Assembly: GCA_019744775.1 (NCBI GenBank)
Contig: JAIETZ010000004.1
Location: 62,001 to 126,000, forward strand
Length of the DNA stretch: 64,000 nt
Direction: 5' to 3'
Source of the DNA: Candidatus Obscuribacterales bacterium
GTDB lineage: Bacteria; Cyanobacteriota; Vampirovibrionia; Obscuribacterales; Obscuribacteraceae
Part shown: positions 34,877 through 44,261 of the stretch, piece by piece
Layout of the letters: each line of letters starts with the position of its first letter
Position numbering within the stretch: position 1 is the stretch's first letter
The notes under the pieces: generated by a model
Told to the model about the DNA's origin: nothing
The model's input: the letters and a program-made list of their open reading frames with translations, nothing else
Databases searched by the model: none
Translations under genes and position numbers: made by a program

Positions 34877-35413
34877 ATGGGTAGTGACAATGTAAATAAG
34901 ACGGCACCTGCAGAAAAACACGATGGACCAAGTAAGTCTCACACGGAGACAAATGCGGATGCTTGGGGTGCAAAATCTGGTAGCAGTGACATAAAGATCG
35001 CGGCAAATCCGAGCCAAGCTAAACCTGAAGAACACGGCTTTTTAAGCGTCGACTTTAAGGGAATGGGAGATGCCTTCAACCAAGCCATGCATAACACGCA
35101 AGAAATGATTTCCAATATAGGCAAACCGTCTCCTGAGCAAGTAGCTGCCGAAAAAGCTGACAAAGCTGCAGATGAGACAGCTAACAAAATCTACGATCGA
35201 CTTTTCAACAAACAACTTTCGTATGACAGTACAGTCGGAGACATCAACAAAGAATTGAAGGCGATGGATCCGGCAACTCGCAATGCCGTTCTTGAACACT
35301 TGAAGAAGAAGGAAGGCATGATGTCACCAATCCATGTTGATAAAAAAGATGGTGACTATGTCGTAACTTGGGGCGGTGGAATGGGAGCCAGCGGCGAACA
35401 CGTGTACCCCTAG
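34877..35413 (+). CDS. hypothetical polar protein
   Basis: 178 residues from ATG 34877 (GAGGG about nine bases upstream; an in-frame ATG at 34862 is possible). The N-terminal 50 residues are low-complexity, charged and probably disordered. The middle is helical and Ala/Lys/Glu-rich (EQVAAEKADKAADETANKIYDRL), then a short part with LSYDSTVGDINKELKAMDPATRNAVLEHL and a Gly-rich end (TWGGGMGASGEHVYP). No signal peptide or known domain. It stands alone between genes on the opposite and same strands. Confidence 0.65.
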   Translation: MGSDNVNKTAPAEKHDGPSKSHTETNADAWGAKSGSSDIKIAANPSQAKPEEHGFLSVDFKGMGDAFNQAMHNTQEMISNIGKPSPEQVAAEKADKAADETANKIYDRLFNKQLSYDSTVGDINKELKAMDPATRNAVLEHLKKKEGMMSPIHVDKKDGDYVVTWGGGMGASGEHVYP

Positions 35414-35493
35414 AGAAAAACAAGCCAACATACGTATTTAAATTAAGAGTACCGGGAATATTGTTGACGTAGTCAATTGATTAGGCGTCAGCA

Positions 35494-36177
35494 GTGGGAT
35501 TCTTTGAGCAAATAGGTTCATTAATTAGCTACGAGTGGGTGGTCTGGTTCCCTCTAAAGCTGTTCCTGGCTTTCTTTTTGGGCGCTCTGCTCGGTGCGGA
35601 GCGGACAACAAGACAGCCTGTGGCCGGTGTGCGTACGCACATGATTTTATCTGCCAGCTCGTGTCTGATATCAGCTTGCGGCGCGGATTTGATTCATGGC
35701 GCTGCAATTGGTTCAGGTGACGCCACGCGTCTTGCCGGTCAAATTCTTGCCGGTATTGGTTTCATTGGAGCCGGCGTAATCATCAGTCGCGGTGTCGGTG
35801 TGATGACGACAGCTGCGACAATATTTTTTGCAGCTGGTCTGGGCATTGCATGCGGACTTGGATTTTTTGGTTTTGCCATTATCTCAACGCTCACAATCAT
35901 CGTCGGTCTGCGAATTTCAGAACACATGTTTCCGCAGGAAGAATTACCCGGCAAAGACTTGAGAGTGTGCTGCCCCAATGACAAATTCGATACGGTAAAA
36001 CTTCTATTTCCTGCTAATGTCCGTCTTAATTCCGTCGTAAAACATACAGATCGCCTTGAGATGAATTTACACTTCAGTGACCTTAGTTGGGCTGAATTGG
36101 ACAAGTTGCTGAGATCTATCATCGACAATCCGGATGTGTTGTCGATTCAATTGCTTGGCGAAAAGAGTGGGCTTTAA
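35494..36177 (+). CDS. MgtC/SapB family membrane protein
   Basis: 227 residues with a GTG start. The first 150 residues have four to five membrane helices and the MgtC signature: FLGALLGAERTTRQPVAGVRTHMIL (about 31-55) and GQILAGIGFIGAGVII (about 82-97) with the charged residues typical of the family. A soluble C-terminal domain of about 75 residues follows (LRVCCPNDKFDTVKLL), as in longer MgtC proteins. MgtC-type proteins act in magnesium limitation and in some hosts in virulence. Its stop overlaps the convergent permease gene by four bases. Confidence 0.93.
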   Translation: MGFFEQIGSLISYEWVVWFPLKLFLAFFLGALLGAERTTRQPVAGVRTHMILSASSCLISACGADLIHGAAIGSGDATRLAGQILAGIGFIGAGVIISRGVGVMTTAATIFFAAGLGIACGLGFFGFAIISTLTIIVGLRISEHMFPQEELPGKDLRVCCPNDKFDTVKLLFPANVRLNSVVKHTDRLEMNLHFSDLSWAELDKLLRSIIDNPDVLSIQLLGEKSGL

Positions 36178-37658
36178 GCTGCTTTCTTCGAGCGTCCGTG
36201 CCAGAACCAATAAGCAGGAAGTCCGGAAAGAATTAGAAGCAGACCCGCACCTGTATATTGCGGCGACAAACAAATTTGTCCGACCATAATTGATACTGCA
36301 AGAACTACGTAGAGTATCGGAAGTGCAGGATACAGAGGTGTCTTATACGGACGATTGCGCCCTCCGTCTTTCGCACGCAGCACAATTACCGCTGCAACCG
36401 TGAGCACATAGAATGCCAACGCGGCAAATACAACGTAATCGAGCAGATTACCGTAAGTGCCAGATGTGGTCAGAATAGCTGCCCAGATGCCTTGCAGCAA
36501 TAGACCAAATACAGGCACATTGGATTTAGGACTTAGTTCGGCAACTTTCTTGAAGAACAGTCCATCGCGAGCCATTGCGTAATAAGCACGCGAGCCGGCA
36601 AGAATGAGTCCATTCAAACAACCGAATGTGGAGATCATAATGGCACCTGCCATAATCATCACGGCAGGCGATCCAAAAATCATGCTGGCAGCTGCGGTTC
36701 CTACACGGTCTTCTAATGCAAACTGAATGCCGCGACTTACGACATCAGTGCCATTTGGATCACCGTGCAAAGGCAACAAAAGCAAATAGACAACGTTTGT
36801 CAAAACATAAATTAGTGTGACAAGCAATGTTCCTAGCGCTAGAGACTTGGGCAAATTCTTTTCCGGGTCTTTTACTTCTTCACTGGCAAATGTGATGTTG
36901 TTCCACGCGTCACAGGAGAAAAGTGAACCGACCATCGCCACAGCCATCACGCCCAAGAAGTGAATGCCTGTTAGTTGATTACCTTTCAAATCAACTGCTT
37001 GCCAGAAATTAGCGAGATTAACTTCAAGTCCATGATAGTTATTGAATGCGAGCAAGCCTAAAGCAATAAGTCCGAACAATGCTCCAACTTTTGTGACTGT
37101 GAATACAGTCTGAATCATTTTGGCAGTATGAATACCGCGGCAATTGATAAATGTATGCAGAGCAATAACTAGAACACCTAGTGCTTGAGCGGTGGTGAAT
37201 TTCCAATTAGCGACTTGCAGAATTACGTTTGTGTTCGAAAAATATGGAATGAACACACCGGTAAATTTGGCGAAGGCAACAGCTACTGCAGCAATTGTGC
37301 CGCATTGAATTACGGCAAATAGTGTCCATCCATATAAGAATGCAGCCAATGGTCCATAGGCTTGACGCAAAAACACATATTGTCCGCCGGCTTTAGGAAA
37401 CATAGCAGCCAGCTCGCTGTAGCACAGTGCACCCATGATGGTTAGAACACCGGCAGCCAGCCAGCACATAAGAAGCCAGAAAGGCGAGCCCATTTGCCTG
37501 GCAATATCAGCCGACACAATGAAAATTCCTGAACCAATCATTGAACCAACAACAACAGCCGTGGAATCAACAAGACCCAATGCTCGCTTGAAGTGACCTT
37601 GACCGTCAGCTTCCGCCAGTAGGGCTTCCTCGCTTGTGAACTCCATTGCCATTTTCAT
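36174..37658 (-). CDS. APC family amino acid permease
   Basis: 494 residues from the ATG at 37658 (GAGG five bases upstream). The frame extends 29 codons upstream, but without a ribosome site. Twelve hydrophobic helices are expected; the family opening ALGLVDSTAVVVGSMIGSGIFIV (GSGIF motif in helix 1) and the YVFLRQAYGPLAAFLYGWT block (helix 3) are clear. It resembles LAT-type exchangers and amino-acid/polyamine permeases, so amino-acid uptake or exchange in the inner membrane is likely; the substrate is not determined. It diverges from the min operon across about 330 bp. Confidence 0.93.
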   Translation of the reverse strand: MKMAMEFTSEEALLAEADGQGHFKRALGLVDSTAVVVGSMIGSGIFIVSADIARQMGSPFWLLMCWLAAGVLTIMGALCYSELAAMFPKAGGQYVFLRQAYGPLAAFLYGWTLFAVIQCGTIAAVAVAFAKFTGVFIPYFSNTNVILQVANWKFTTAQALGVLVIALHTFINCRGIHTAKMIQTVFTVTKVGALFGLIALGLLAFNNYHGLEVNLANFWQAVDLKGNQLTGIHFLGVMAVAMVGSLFSCDAWNNITFASEEVKDPEKNLPKSLALGTLLVTLIYVLTNVVYLLLLPLHGDPNGTDVVSRGIQFALEDRVGTAAASMIFGSPAVMIMAGAIMISTFGCLNGLILAGSRAYYAMARDGLFFKKVAELSPKSNVPVFGLLLQGIWAAILTTSGTYGNLLDYVVFAALAFYVLTVAAVIVLRAKDGGRNRPYKTPLYPALPILYVVLAVSIMVGQICLSPQYTGAGLLLILSGLPAYWFWHGRSKKAA

Positions 37659-37989
37659 AACGTCCTCGATGTATATACTTTCGATATGCCGCTTCGCGAC
37701 ATCCATATAAGTGTAGGCGAGTAGGTCACGTACAGGCGTTGCCATGAGTCATTATGGAAGTTATCTAAGCTTTGACTTTATCCCTGTGAAATGGCACTAC
37801 GGCAAGGTTGTACCTATATCAAATAAAAAGTTTATGTCAACGTCATCGATTGTATGTAGACGTTATATTCTTTTTGCCTTGACGAAGTACTCGGCAGCAA
37901 ATACGATCAACAAGGAATTTTTCAATGAATGGCGGTTGCAAGACCGCTGCAAAAATACTTGTCGTATATACAGCCGAGCAGGAACCCGA
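37659..37989. promoter_or_regulatory. divergent region between permease and minC, with a probable min promoter
   Basis: 331 bp. On the plus strand TTGACG (37879-37884), 17 bp and TACGAT (37902-37907) look like a sigma-70 promoter for minC, leaving an 80-nt leader. A pair GCGGT/ACCGC near 37931-37946 could form a small hairpin in that leader. ACGTC/GACGT near 37839-37863 is a possible binding site. No gene is seen. Confidence 0.45.
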
Positions 37990-38814
37990 ATGTCGAAAAG
38001 TGCAATTATTAGCCAACCGGATCAAGGTGTTTTAGTTGATATCAGCGGCTGCGTGGATATCGAAGAGGCCAGAGAGCATTTGGTTTCTTCGCTTGAAGTA
38101 TCCAGCCAGTTGCCACCTGGTACAAAAATCGATCTCAAACTGGGCGCCATTCTTTTGAGCGAAGCAGATGTTGACCAAGTTGTTGGTCTAGCTCAACAAA
38201 ATGGTGTCACTTTCAACCAAGTGTATGCCACCAACAATGAAACAAAAGCCGCTCTGCAATCACGCAAGCTCAATGTTGCTAAAAGAGTTGCCGCAAGTCT
38301 AAGCGCACTCATTGCTGATGCTGCCCTAATGGAAGCTGCCGAAGCAGAAAAAGCAGCAGCTGAGACAACTACTGAACCAGTTGCAGAAACAAAAGCCGCA
38401 CCAGCTGAATCAAGTTACGCTGGTCCTGGTTGCGAGGAAACAGCTGCAACATCGACTGCTAAAGTTGAGGCTCCACAGATTCCACAAGTTCTCTACCTAA
38501 AGCAAAACTTGCGCTCCGGTCAGTCGGTTACACACAAAGGTCATTTAGTTATCTTTGGTGATGTAAATCCTGGCGCTGAAGTTGTTGCTGAAGGTGATAT
38601 CACCGTATGGGGTGCATTGCGTGGTATTGCTCATGCCGGATCGAACGGCAATGACAAAGCGGAAATTCGCGCCTTGCGTTTGCACCCGATTCAATTGCGT
38701 ATTGCCCATTCAATCGCCAGAAGTCCTGATAAACCAAAATCCGGCGCACTGGTTCCTGAAACAGCCAGAGTAGTGAATGGTCAAATCCGCATTCAAGCAA
38801 ATATTCCTGAGTAA
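37990..38814 (+). CDS. minC: septum site-determining protein MinC
   Basis: 274 residues from ATG 37990 (AGGAA just upstream); the frame is open 82 codons further up but that part is non-conserved. MinC blocks FtsZ assembly away from midcell. The C-terminal 105 residues (about 165-270) are the MinC_C beta helix: LRSGQSVTHKGHLVIFGDVNPGAEVVAEGDITVWG and the RALRLHPIQLRIA block. Residues 30-110 are the N-terminal domain, followed by an Ala/Glu-rich linker. It is the first gene of minC-minD-minE-rodA with 37 bp to minD. Confidence 0.95.
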   Translation: MSKSAIISQPDQGVLVDISGCVDIEEAREHLVSSLEVSSQLPPGTKIDLKLGAILLSEADVDQVVGLAQQNGVTFNQVYATNNETKAALQSRKLNVAKRVAASLSALIADAALMEAAEAEKAAAETTTEPVAETKAAPAESSYAGPGCEETAATSTAKVEAPQIPQVLYLKQNLRSGQSVTHKGHLVIFGDVNPGAEVVAEGDITVWGALRGIAHAGSNGNDKAEIRALRLHPIQLRIAHSIARSPDKPKSGALVPETARVVNGQIRIQANIPE

Positions 38815-38851
38815 CCACGTAAACAACCATCGATTGAGGTAACGGTAAACA

Positions 38852-39667
38852 ATGAGCGGCAAAGTAATAGTAATCACCTCAGGTAAGGGCGGTGTCGGCA
38901 AGACTACTGCCTCTGCAAACATCGGTACAGCTCTTGCGCAAACAGGCGCATCGGTTGTGTTGGTGGACATGGATATCGGGTTGCGCAACCTCGATATTCT
39001 CATGGGCCTGGAAAATCGCGTCGTCTACAACCTCGTCGATGTAATCGAAGAGCGTTGCAAACTGCGCCAAGCTTTTGTCAAAGACAAGCGTATGCCGAAT
39101 CTTTGCCTCTTGCCCGCTGCACAAACTCGCGATAAGTCTGCAGTCAATGCTGAACAAATGAAAGCTTTGACGACTGAACTTAAGAGCTTGTTTGATTTCG
39201 TTTTGATTGATTGTCCAGCTGGTATCGAAAGTGGTTTCCAAAACGCCATCGCCGGAGCCGAAGAAGCAATCATCATCACGACTCCTGAAATGTCGGCTGT
39301 CCGCGATGCTGACCGCGTAATAGGACTTCTCGAAGCACGCAAGGAAGAGATTAAAGAACATCGCCTCGTTATCAACCGCCTGCGTCCGTCAATGGTGAAG
39401 ACCAACGACATGATGAGCGTAGATGACGTTCTAGAAATCCTCTCCGTCAAACTCCTCGGGGTTATTCCGGAAGACGAAGAAATTATCGTCTCCACCAACC
39501 GTGGCGAACCAGTTGCCGGAACTGAAAACCAGCGTGCCGGATTGGCTTACAGAAATATCGCTCGCCGCCTCAAGGGCGAAGACGTGCCTATCATGGACCT
39601 CCAGTCTCTTGATGAAAACTGGATGAACAAGATAGTCAAGTTCTTCACACCTGCGGCTCGCGCTTAA
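38852..39667 (+). CDS. minD: septum site-determining ATPase MinD
   Basis: 271 residues. MinD is a membrane-binding ATPase that recruits MinC and oscillates or localises with MinE. The deviant Walker A SGKGGVGKTTASAN (about 11-24), switch DMDIGLRNLD, LIDCPAGIESGFQNAIAGA, and the C-terminal membrane-targeting amphipathic helix (NWMNKIVKFFTPAARA) are all present. Length is normal. minE follows after 16 bp with a GGAGGA site. Confidence 0.98.
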   Translation: MSGKVIVITSGKGGVGKTTASANIGTALAQTGASVVLVDMDIGLRNLDILMGLENRVVYNLVDVIEERCKLRQAFVKDKRMPNLCLLPAAQTRDKSAVNAEQMKALTTELKSLFDFVLIDCPAGIESGFQNAIAGAEEAIIITTPEMSAVRDADRVIGLLEARKEEIKEHRLVINRLRPSMVKTNDMMSVDDVLEILSVKLLGVIPEDEEIIVSTNRGEPVAGTENQRAGLAYRNIARRLKGEDVPIMDLQSLDENWMNKIVKFFTPAARA

Positions 39668-39683
39668 TTGGGAGGAGCAAACA

Positions 39684-39947
39684 ATGCAAGTTCTCAATTG
39701 GTTTTTCCGTAGTAAAAACGAACCAGCAACAGCCCGCACACGTGCAAAAGACCGCATGCGTCTCATGCTCATCCATGACCGCCTGGAGTTGCCCGCAGAT
39801 CGCTTGGCATCCCTGGAAGAGGAACTTATTGCCGTAGTTGGCCGTTATTTTGAAGTTGACCGTCAAACTACCCGCTTCGATCTGCAACAATATGAGCGGA
39901 GGGCAGCATTAATTGCTAACTTCCCTCTAGTTAGATCCAAGAGCTAG
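39684..39947 (+). CDS. minE: cell division topological specificity factor MinE
   Basis: 87 residues, the usual MinE length. The N-terminal membrane-targeting and anti-MinCD part has VLNWFFRSKNEP, then the RTRAKDRMRLMLIHDRLEL strand-helix typical of MinE, and the dimerisation domain ends with RYFEVDRQTTRFDLQQYERRAALIANFPLVRSKS. MinE stimulates MinD ATPase to set the division plane. GGAGGA sits seven bases before the ATG. It lies between minD and rodA. Confidence 0.95.
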   Translation: MQVLNWFFRSKNEPATARTRAKDRMRLMLIHDRLELPADRLASLEEELIAVVGRYFEVDRQTTRFDLQQYERRAALIANFPLVRSKS

Positions 39948-39961
39948 GTAGCAGGTACAAC

Positions 39962-41260
39962 TTGAACACGACTCAGCAGCAATACGATCCGTCCTTCATG
40001 TTGCGGAGTTTGTTCCGGCTCCTTTCCGAAATGGATTGGTGGCTACTATCTGTTACTGCGTTTCTGACGACTATCGGCTTAATGACGCTGGCTCATACCC
40101 AGTTAGCCATTAGCTTCTTTGATAAGCAAGTTGCCTTCGTCTGGGCCGGCTTGGTGTTTCTCATCATCTGCTGGCGAGTTCCATATTTTGTATGGACGCA
40201 GAAAGCTGTCGTACCTGTTTTGTACGGCATCAACTTAGGCCTTTTGCTCGCGGTTATGCTCAAGGGGCATACAGCACTAGGTGCACAGCGTTGGTTGGCG
40301 ATTGGTCCTATTACCTTGCAGCCATCGGAGTTAGCAAAGCCTGTCGTTATCTTCACGTTGGCAGCTTGGTTGGGTCGCCGGCCAATTCGCGGCTTCTTCG
40401 ATTGCTTCAAAGCACTCGCCTTGATCGTACCGCCGGCACTTCTCGTATTTAAGCAACCCGACTTAGGCACCTCGCTCACTTTCGGAGCCATCTATTTAGG
40501 AATGTGCTTCTGGGCAGGAGCTACTGCCACAGATATTTTGGTTCTGCTCAGTCCGCTGTTGAGTTTGATTTTCAATGCACTGAATGTTCAATGGTGGGTT
40601 GCCTATTTGGTTGTATTGGGAGCGATATTACTCTTCACCTGGAGACCCCGTAATTGGTCATGGCTCATTCGTATCGCCATGGTTCTCGTTGTCCTTGTAG
40701 CTAACGCCGGACTTGGAGAAGTACGACCACACCTATGGGGAATGTTGAAAGACTATCAACAGAAGCGACTAACCTCGTTCTTGAATCCATACGCAGATCC
40801 TCGCGGGTCCGGTTATCACATCCTGCAAAGTCTAATTGCAATAGGCTCCGGTGGAGTTGCCGGACAAGGCTTAGGCAAAGGAAATCAAAGCCAGGGTGCT
40901 TTCATTCCAGAGCGTCAAACTGACTTCATTTTCTCCGTAATAGGCGAGGAAATGGGCTTCAAAATTTCCGCATTGATCATTGCCGCATATGCCATCATCT
41001 GCTTGCGCGCGTTAAAAATCGCCTATCAATCACGAGAAGAACCAATTGGCAGTCTAATCGCGATTGGTATCATGTCGATGTTTCTATTCCACGTCTTCTT
41101 AAACATAGGTATGACGATGGGAATCATGCCTGTAGCCGGTGTGCCGCTGCCATTTCTCAGTTATGGGGGAACGGCTCTGCTAGTGGATTTGAGCGCGATA
41201 GGAATTCTTCAGTCAATTCGATTTTTAAATCCGCCACCACGACAAGATGTTTGGCGTTAA
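39962..41260 (+). CDS. rodA: SEDS family peptidoglycan polymerase RodA
   Basis: 432 residues, with a TTG start 15 bp after minE supported by GCAGG six bases upstream. The SEDS family (RodA/FtsW) polymerises glycan strands; ten hydrophobic helices are expected. Signature segments are GHTALGAQRWLAIGPITLQPSELAKP (about 100-125), FLNPYADPRGSGYHILQSLIAIGSGG and FIPERQTDFIFSVIGEE, with the conserved Asp. RodA acts in side-wall elongation and FtsW at the septum; the gene order minCDE-rodA and the lack of division genes favour RodA. Inner membrane. Confidence 0.93.
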   Translation: MNTTQQQYDPSFMLRSLFRLLSEMDWWLLSVTAFLTTIGLMTLAHTQLAISFFDKQVAFVWAGLVFLIICWRVPYFVWTQKAVVPVLYGINLGLLLAVMLKGHTALGAQRWLAIGPITLQPSELAKPVVIFTLAAWLGRRPIRGFFDCFKALALIVPPALLVFKQPDLGTSLTFGAIYLGMCFWAGATATDILVLLSPLLSLIFNALNVQWWVAYLVVLGAILLFTWRPRNWSWLIRIAMVLVVLVANAGLGEVRPHLWGMLKDYQQKRLTSFLNPYADPRGSGYHILQSLIAIGSGGVAGQGLGKGNQSQGAFIPERQTDFIFSVIGEEMGFKISALIIAAYAIICLRALKIAYQSREEPIGSLIAIGIMSMFLFHVFLNIGMTMGIMPVAGVPLPFLSYGGTALLVDLSAIGILQSIRFLNPPPRQDVWR

Positions 41261-41317
41261 CTGAAAAAAATCACTCTAATTCGTGACGGAAAATCACCTG
41301 AAAGAATTTGATGAAAA

Positions 41318-41352
41318 GATAAAGGTCCGCCGAGACACGACGGACCTTTATC
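41318..41352. terminator. bidirectional rho-independent terminator
   Basis: A perfect 12-bp stem, GATAAAGGTCCG (41318-41329) and CGGACCTTTATC (41341-41352), with an 11-base loop, lies between the convergent rodA and the 41379 gene. The run of T on the minus side (TTTTCATC) and its placement support termination in both directions. Confidence 0.75.
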
Positions 41353-41378
41353 AGATTTCTTGCGTTTACTTGTAGTTC

Positions 41379-41957
41379 TTATCTGTTATTCGGAATGAAC
41401 GACTCAGAAGCTTTTGTTGCACTGTCACGCATGCGTACAAGAGTCTCCGCTTCGCTATTTTCAAAAGCGGCAATTTCAGAATTAGAAATTGATGCACCAT
41501 TGAGCTTGCCACCCTGACCCAATTGCACCATGCGATCCATGATGGTGAATGTGTCTTCAATATAGCGAGCCAGAGCGCGTCCTTGCGGGACAACTTGCTC
41601 GACGGTTGCATCGAGGAAATAGTGAGACTCGACACCGGTAACACTGTTATCGCCTTCGTTGTTGCGCCACATCGATTGAAAACGAATTTTCAACGGTGCG
41701 CCCGGACGGCTGGATAATACTAAGTTACGTTCAAAACCTTGGCTATTGACGATGATTTCGCCCACGAGCTCATCAAAACTAGCTGGACCGCTAGGCAACA
41801 TACCCTGCATGCGTCCTGGTGCTGTTCCTAGCTCTTGAGCAAGCAATTCAACTAATTGTGCAAATGATGCAACGCCTTGGAGGTCGATTGTCTTGCCTGA
41901 ACCGGCAGCCGGTTTAGCAGAACTGTTTGCGGGGGTTTTGAAACCTTCGTTCGTCAT
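41379..41957 (-). CDS. hypothetical protein
   Basis: 192 residues, no signal peptide. After a Pro/Ala/Ser-rich 25-residue start, it reads as a compact alpha/beta protein (TIDLQGVASFAQLVELLAQEL, ERNLVLSSRPGAPLKIRFQSMWR, SHYFLDATVEQVVPQGRALARYIEDTFTIMDRMVQL). The last 60 residues are helical. I recognise no family or catalytic motif. The gene stands alone, convergent to rodA. Confidence 0.7.
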   Translation of the reverse strand: MTNEGFKTPANSSAKPAAGSGKTIDLQGVASFAQLVELLAQELGTAPGRMQGMLPSGPASFDELVGEIIVNSQGFERNLVLSSRPGAPLKIRFQSMWRNNEGDNSVTGVESHYFLDATVEQVVPQGRALARYIEDTFTIMDRMVQLGQGGKLNGASISNSEIAAFENSEAETLVRMRDSATKASESFIPNNR

Positions 41958-42149
41958 GACTTTTTCACCTTAGTTAGATACGGGTCTGATCTAAATCCTT
42001 CCCATTTATTCCGAATAATGTCAGCACTGGATATAAGTTTCAAGAATTTCGGGACAGATTTAAACACGTGACAACTGCGTTGTAGCGCATTGCAACACGA
42101 TTAGCACTTGCCAATGGAAGCTGAGAGCAAAGCATATATCATTTAACGC

Positions 42150-43064
42150 ATGCCTTCCTGCACCTCTTCAAGACCAGCAGTCAACCAATCCACGCCTAAA
42201 AAAGGCTGGTTCAATACGCTTGGCGAATGGGCGGAAATGATCAAGATCGAACACACAGTGTTCGCTCTACCCTTTGCGCTTTCCGGCATGGTGCTCGCTA
42301 AGACGCAATTGCCTGGTTGGCAAGTGGTATTTTTCATCATACTAGCTTTTGCCGGCGCGCGCTCAGCGGCAATGACCCTTAATCGAATAATCGATTCCAG
42401 AATTGACCTGCGTAATCCCCGAACAACATCGCGTGCCATACCAGCTGGTCGCATAAGCGTTACTCAAGCATGTGTTCTGACTATCGCCTCATTTGCCGTA
42501 ATGCTTTTTGCCGCCAGCAAATTGCCATCGATTTGCCTGCAACTTTCCCCTATAGCTATCTTTTGGCTGAGCTTTTACTCTTTCACCAAGCGCATTACCT
42601 GGGCATGCCATCTCGCTTTAGGTGTTGCCTTAGCAGGAGCTGCACTTGGTGGCTGGGTAGCCGCGGGCGGTCAACTGGACACTTTTGCGCCTTGGGTTCT
42701 CGCCACAGCGGTCGGTACTTGGGTTGCCGGCTTCGACATTATTTACGCTCTGCAGGACATTGAATTCGACAACAAGGAAAAGCTGCATAGCATCCCGGCA
42801 AGATTCGGGCTGTCCAAGGCACTGAATATCTCGTCAGGACTGCATGTGGTCACTGTCAGCGCCCTATCGCTTTTGGGCTGGGTATTGAGCCTCGGCGTCA
42901 TATATTGGATTGGAGTAGTCATGGTTGCCATGATGCTTGCCTACGAACATCATCTGGTTAAGCCAAATGACTTATCCAAGGTAAATGCGGCATTTTTCAA
43001 CATCAACGGCATCGTCAGTATTTTGACGTTTGCAATGATTCTTCTTGACAAGCTGTATTCTTGA
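42150..43064 (+). CDS. UbiA family prenyltransferase (MqnP-like)
   Basis: 304 residues. UbiA enzymes attach a polyprenyl chain to an aromatic ring. The N-terminal 30 residues are polar, then seven to nine membrane helices. The two Asp-rich motifs that hold prenyl diphosphate and Mg are visible: NRIIDSRIDLRNPRTTSR (about 78-95) and DIIYALQDIEFDNKEKLHSIPARFG (about 195-219). The EMIKIEHTVFALPFALSGM segment and the absence of ubiquinone genes nearby fit the futalosine-pathway menaquinone enzyme MqnP, or 4-hydroxybenzoate UbiA; which one cannot be settled here. Inner membrane. Confidence 0.9.
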   Translation: MPSCTSSRPAVNQSTPKKGWFNTLGEWAEMIKIEHTVFALPFALSGMVLAKTQLPGWQVVFFIILAFAGARSAAMTLNRIIDSRIDLRNPRTTSRAIPAGRISVTQACVLTIASFAVMLFAASKLPSICLQLSPIAIFWLSFYSFTKRITWACHLALGVALAGAALGGWVAAGGQLDTFAPWVLATAVGTWVAGFDIIYALQDIEFDNKEKLHSIPARFGLSKALNISSGLHVVTVSALSLLGWVLSLGVIYWIGVVMVAMMLAYEHHLVKPNDLSKVNAAFFNINGIVSILTFAMILLDKLYS

Positions 43065-43075
43065 CGCATAAGACA

Positions 43076-43098
43076 GGGCGCATGCAATGCGCCCCTAC
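43076..43098 (-). repeat. REP-like GTAG palindrome, copy 4 (reverse orientation)
   Basis: The core (43076-43094, reverse complement of the other copies) is followed by CTAC, so the GTAG head is on the minus strand. It is the left member of a head-to-head pair. Confidence 0.85.
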
Positions 43099-43111
43099 AG
43101 ATACATGGGTT

Positions 43112-43131
43112 GGGGTACATTGCATGCGCCC
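43112..43131 (+). repeat. REP-like palindrome, copy 5 (degenerate)
   Basis: GGGTACATTGCATGCGCCC (43113-43131) differs from the core by two bases (TA for CG) and its GTAG head is lost. With copy 4 it forms an inverted pair 13 bp apart, in the 158-bp gap before kdsD. Confidence 0.7.
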
Positions 43132-43222
43132 GATATCTGCTTGACAGCTAGATTAGTTTCTACAAAAGATCCCTAAGCTCGCGCCAAGTACACTTTACTG
43201 ACAACACTTCTCGAGAGCTGAA

Positions 43223-44239
43223 ATGACGTCGACGTCTTCTACGACACCATCTGTCGCCTTCAATGCGGAGCCAACTGTGTCCAATCTGGAATTGGGCAAG
43301 AAAGTGCTTACTATGGAGGCGCAAGCCATTTTGTCCATGGCAGATCGTTTGTCACCGGCATTTGAACAAGCAGTCGACCTCATCCTTAATTGCACAGGCA
43401 AAGTCGTTGTTACAGGAATAGGAAAATCAGGACACATCGGCAACAAGATTGCCGCAACTTTTGCCTCAACCGGTACACCGGCATTTTTTGTGCACCCGGC
43501 AGAATTGCGTCACGGGGACTTCGGCATGCTCGACGAGCGCGATTTGATAATTGCCTTGTCCGGCTCCGGCGAGACACAAGAAATTAAACTGATTCTCGAG
43601 CCAATCAAACGTCTTGGTTTGAAGATCGTTGCATTCACTGGCGGATTGAATTCCACTTTGGCGAAGTTTTCCGAATTGGTTATCGACGTGCAAGTAAGTC
43701 GCGAAGCTTGCCCGCTCAATCTAGCCCCCACATCATCGACCACAGCAACATTGGCTATGGGTGATGCTCTGGCAATGGCTGTGATGACCCGCAAAGGATT
43801 CGGCATAGACGATTTTGCTCGCTCGCATCCAGGAGGAGCACTTGGTCAACGCCTGTTACAAATCAAAGACATCATGCATACAGGTCGCTCGCTGCCGACA
43901 CTGAAAGCAGAGACAAAATACGCAGAAATTCTCAAAGAGATGAACGAGAAGAATTACGACTTTGCTGTTGTTGTTGATGCGCACAACAAGTTAAGTGGTG
44001 TCATCACTCATGGCGACATGCGTCGTGCGCAGGTCAAATTCGGCAATGGCATTTTTGAGAAATCAGCTAAGGATGTAATGTTTGCCAATCCAAAAACAAT
44101 TTCGGCAAACTCCTTAGCAGTTGAAGCTCTTAAGATGATGGACAAACATCACATAAGCGATTTGCCAATCGTTGATGAAAACGGCTGCCCATCAGGATTT
44201 ATAAACCTAAAAGATCTAGTCCACTCAGGCATCATTTAA
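43223..44239 (+). CDS. kdsD: arabinose-5-phosphate isomerase (KdsD/KpsF/GutQ)
   Basis: 338 residues. It converts ribulose-5-phosphate to arabinose-5-phosphate, the first step to Kdo for lipopolysaccharide. An N-terminal SIS domain (about 50-190) has GIGKSGHIGNKIAATFASTGTP, HPAELRHGDFGML and LSGSGETQEI; two CBS domains follow (about 215-335) with DIMHTGRSLPTL, GVITHGDMRRAQ and ISDLPIVDENG. Length is normal. It implies a Kdo-containing outer membrane. A secreted acid phosphatase gene follows after 22 bp. Confidence 0.95.
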   Translation: MTSTSSTTPSVAFNAEPTVSNLELGKKVLTMEAQAILSMADRLSPAFEQAVDLILNCTGKVVVTGIGKSGHIGNKIAATFASTGTPAFFVHPAELRHGDFGMLDERDLIIALSGSGETQEIKLILEPIKRLGLKIVAFTGGLNSTLAKFSELVIDVQVSREACPLNLAPTSSTTATLAMGDALAMAVMTRKGFGIDDFARSHPGGALGQRLLQIKDIMHTGRSLPTLKAETKYAEILKEMNEKNYDFAVVVDAHNKLSGVITHGDMRRAQVKFGNGIFEKSAKDVMFANPKTISANSLAVEALKMMDKHHISDLPIVDENGCPSGFINLKDLVHSGII

Positions 44240-44261
44240 TTCCAGATTTAAGAGGTGACCG

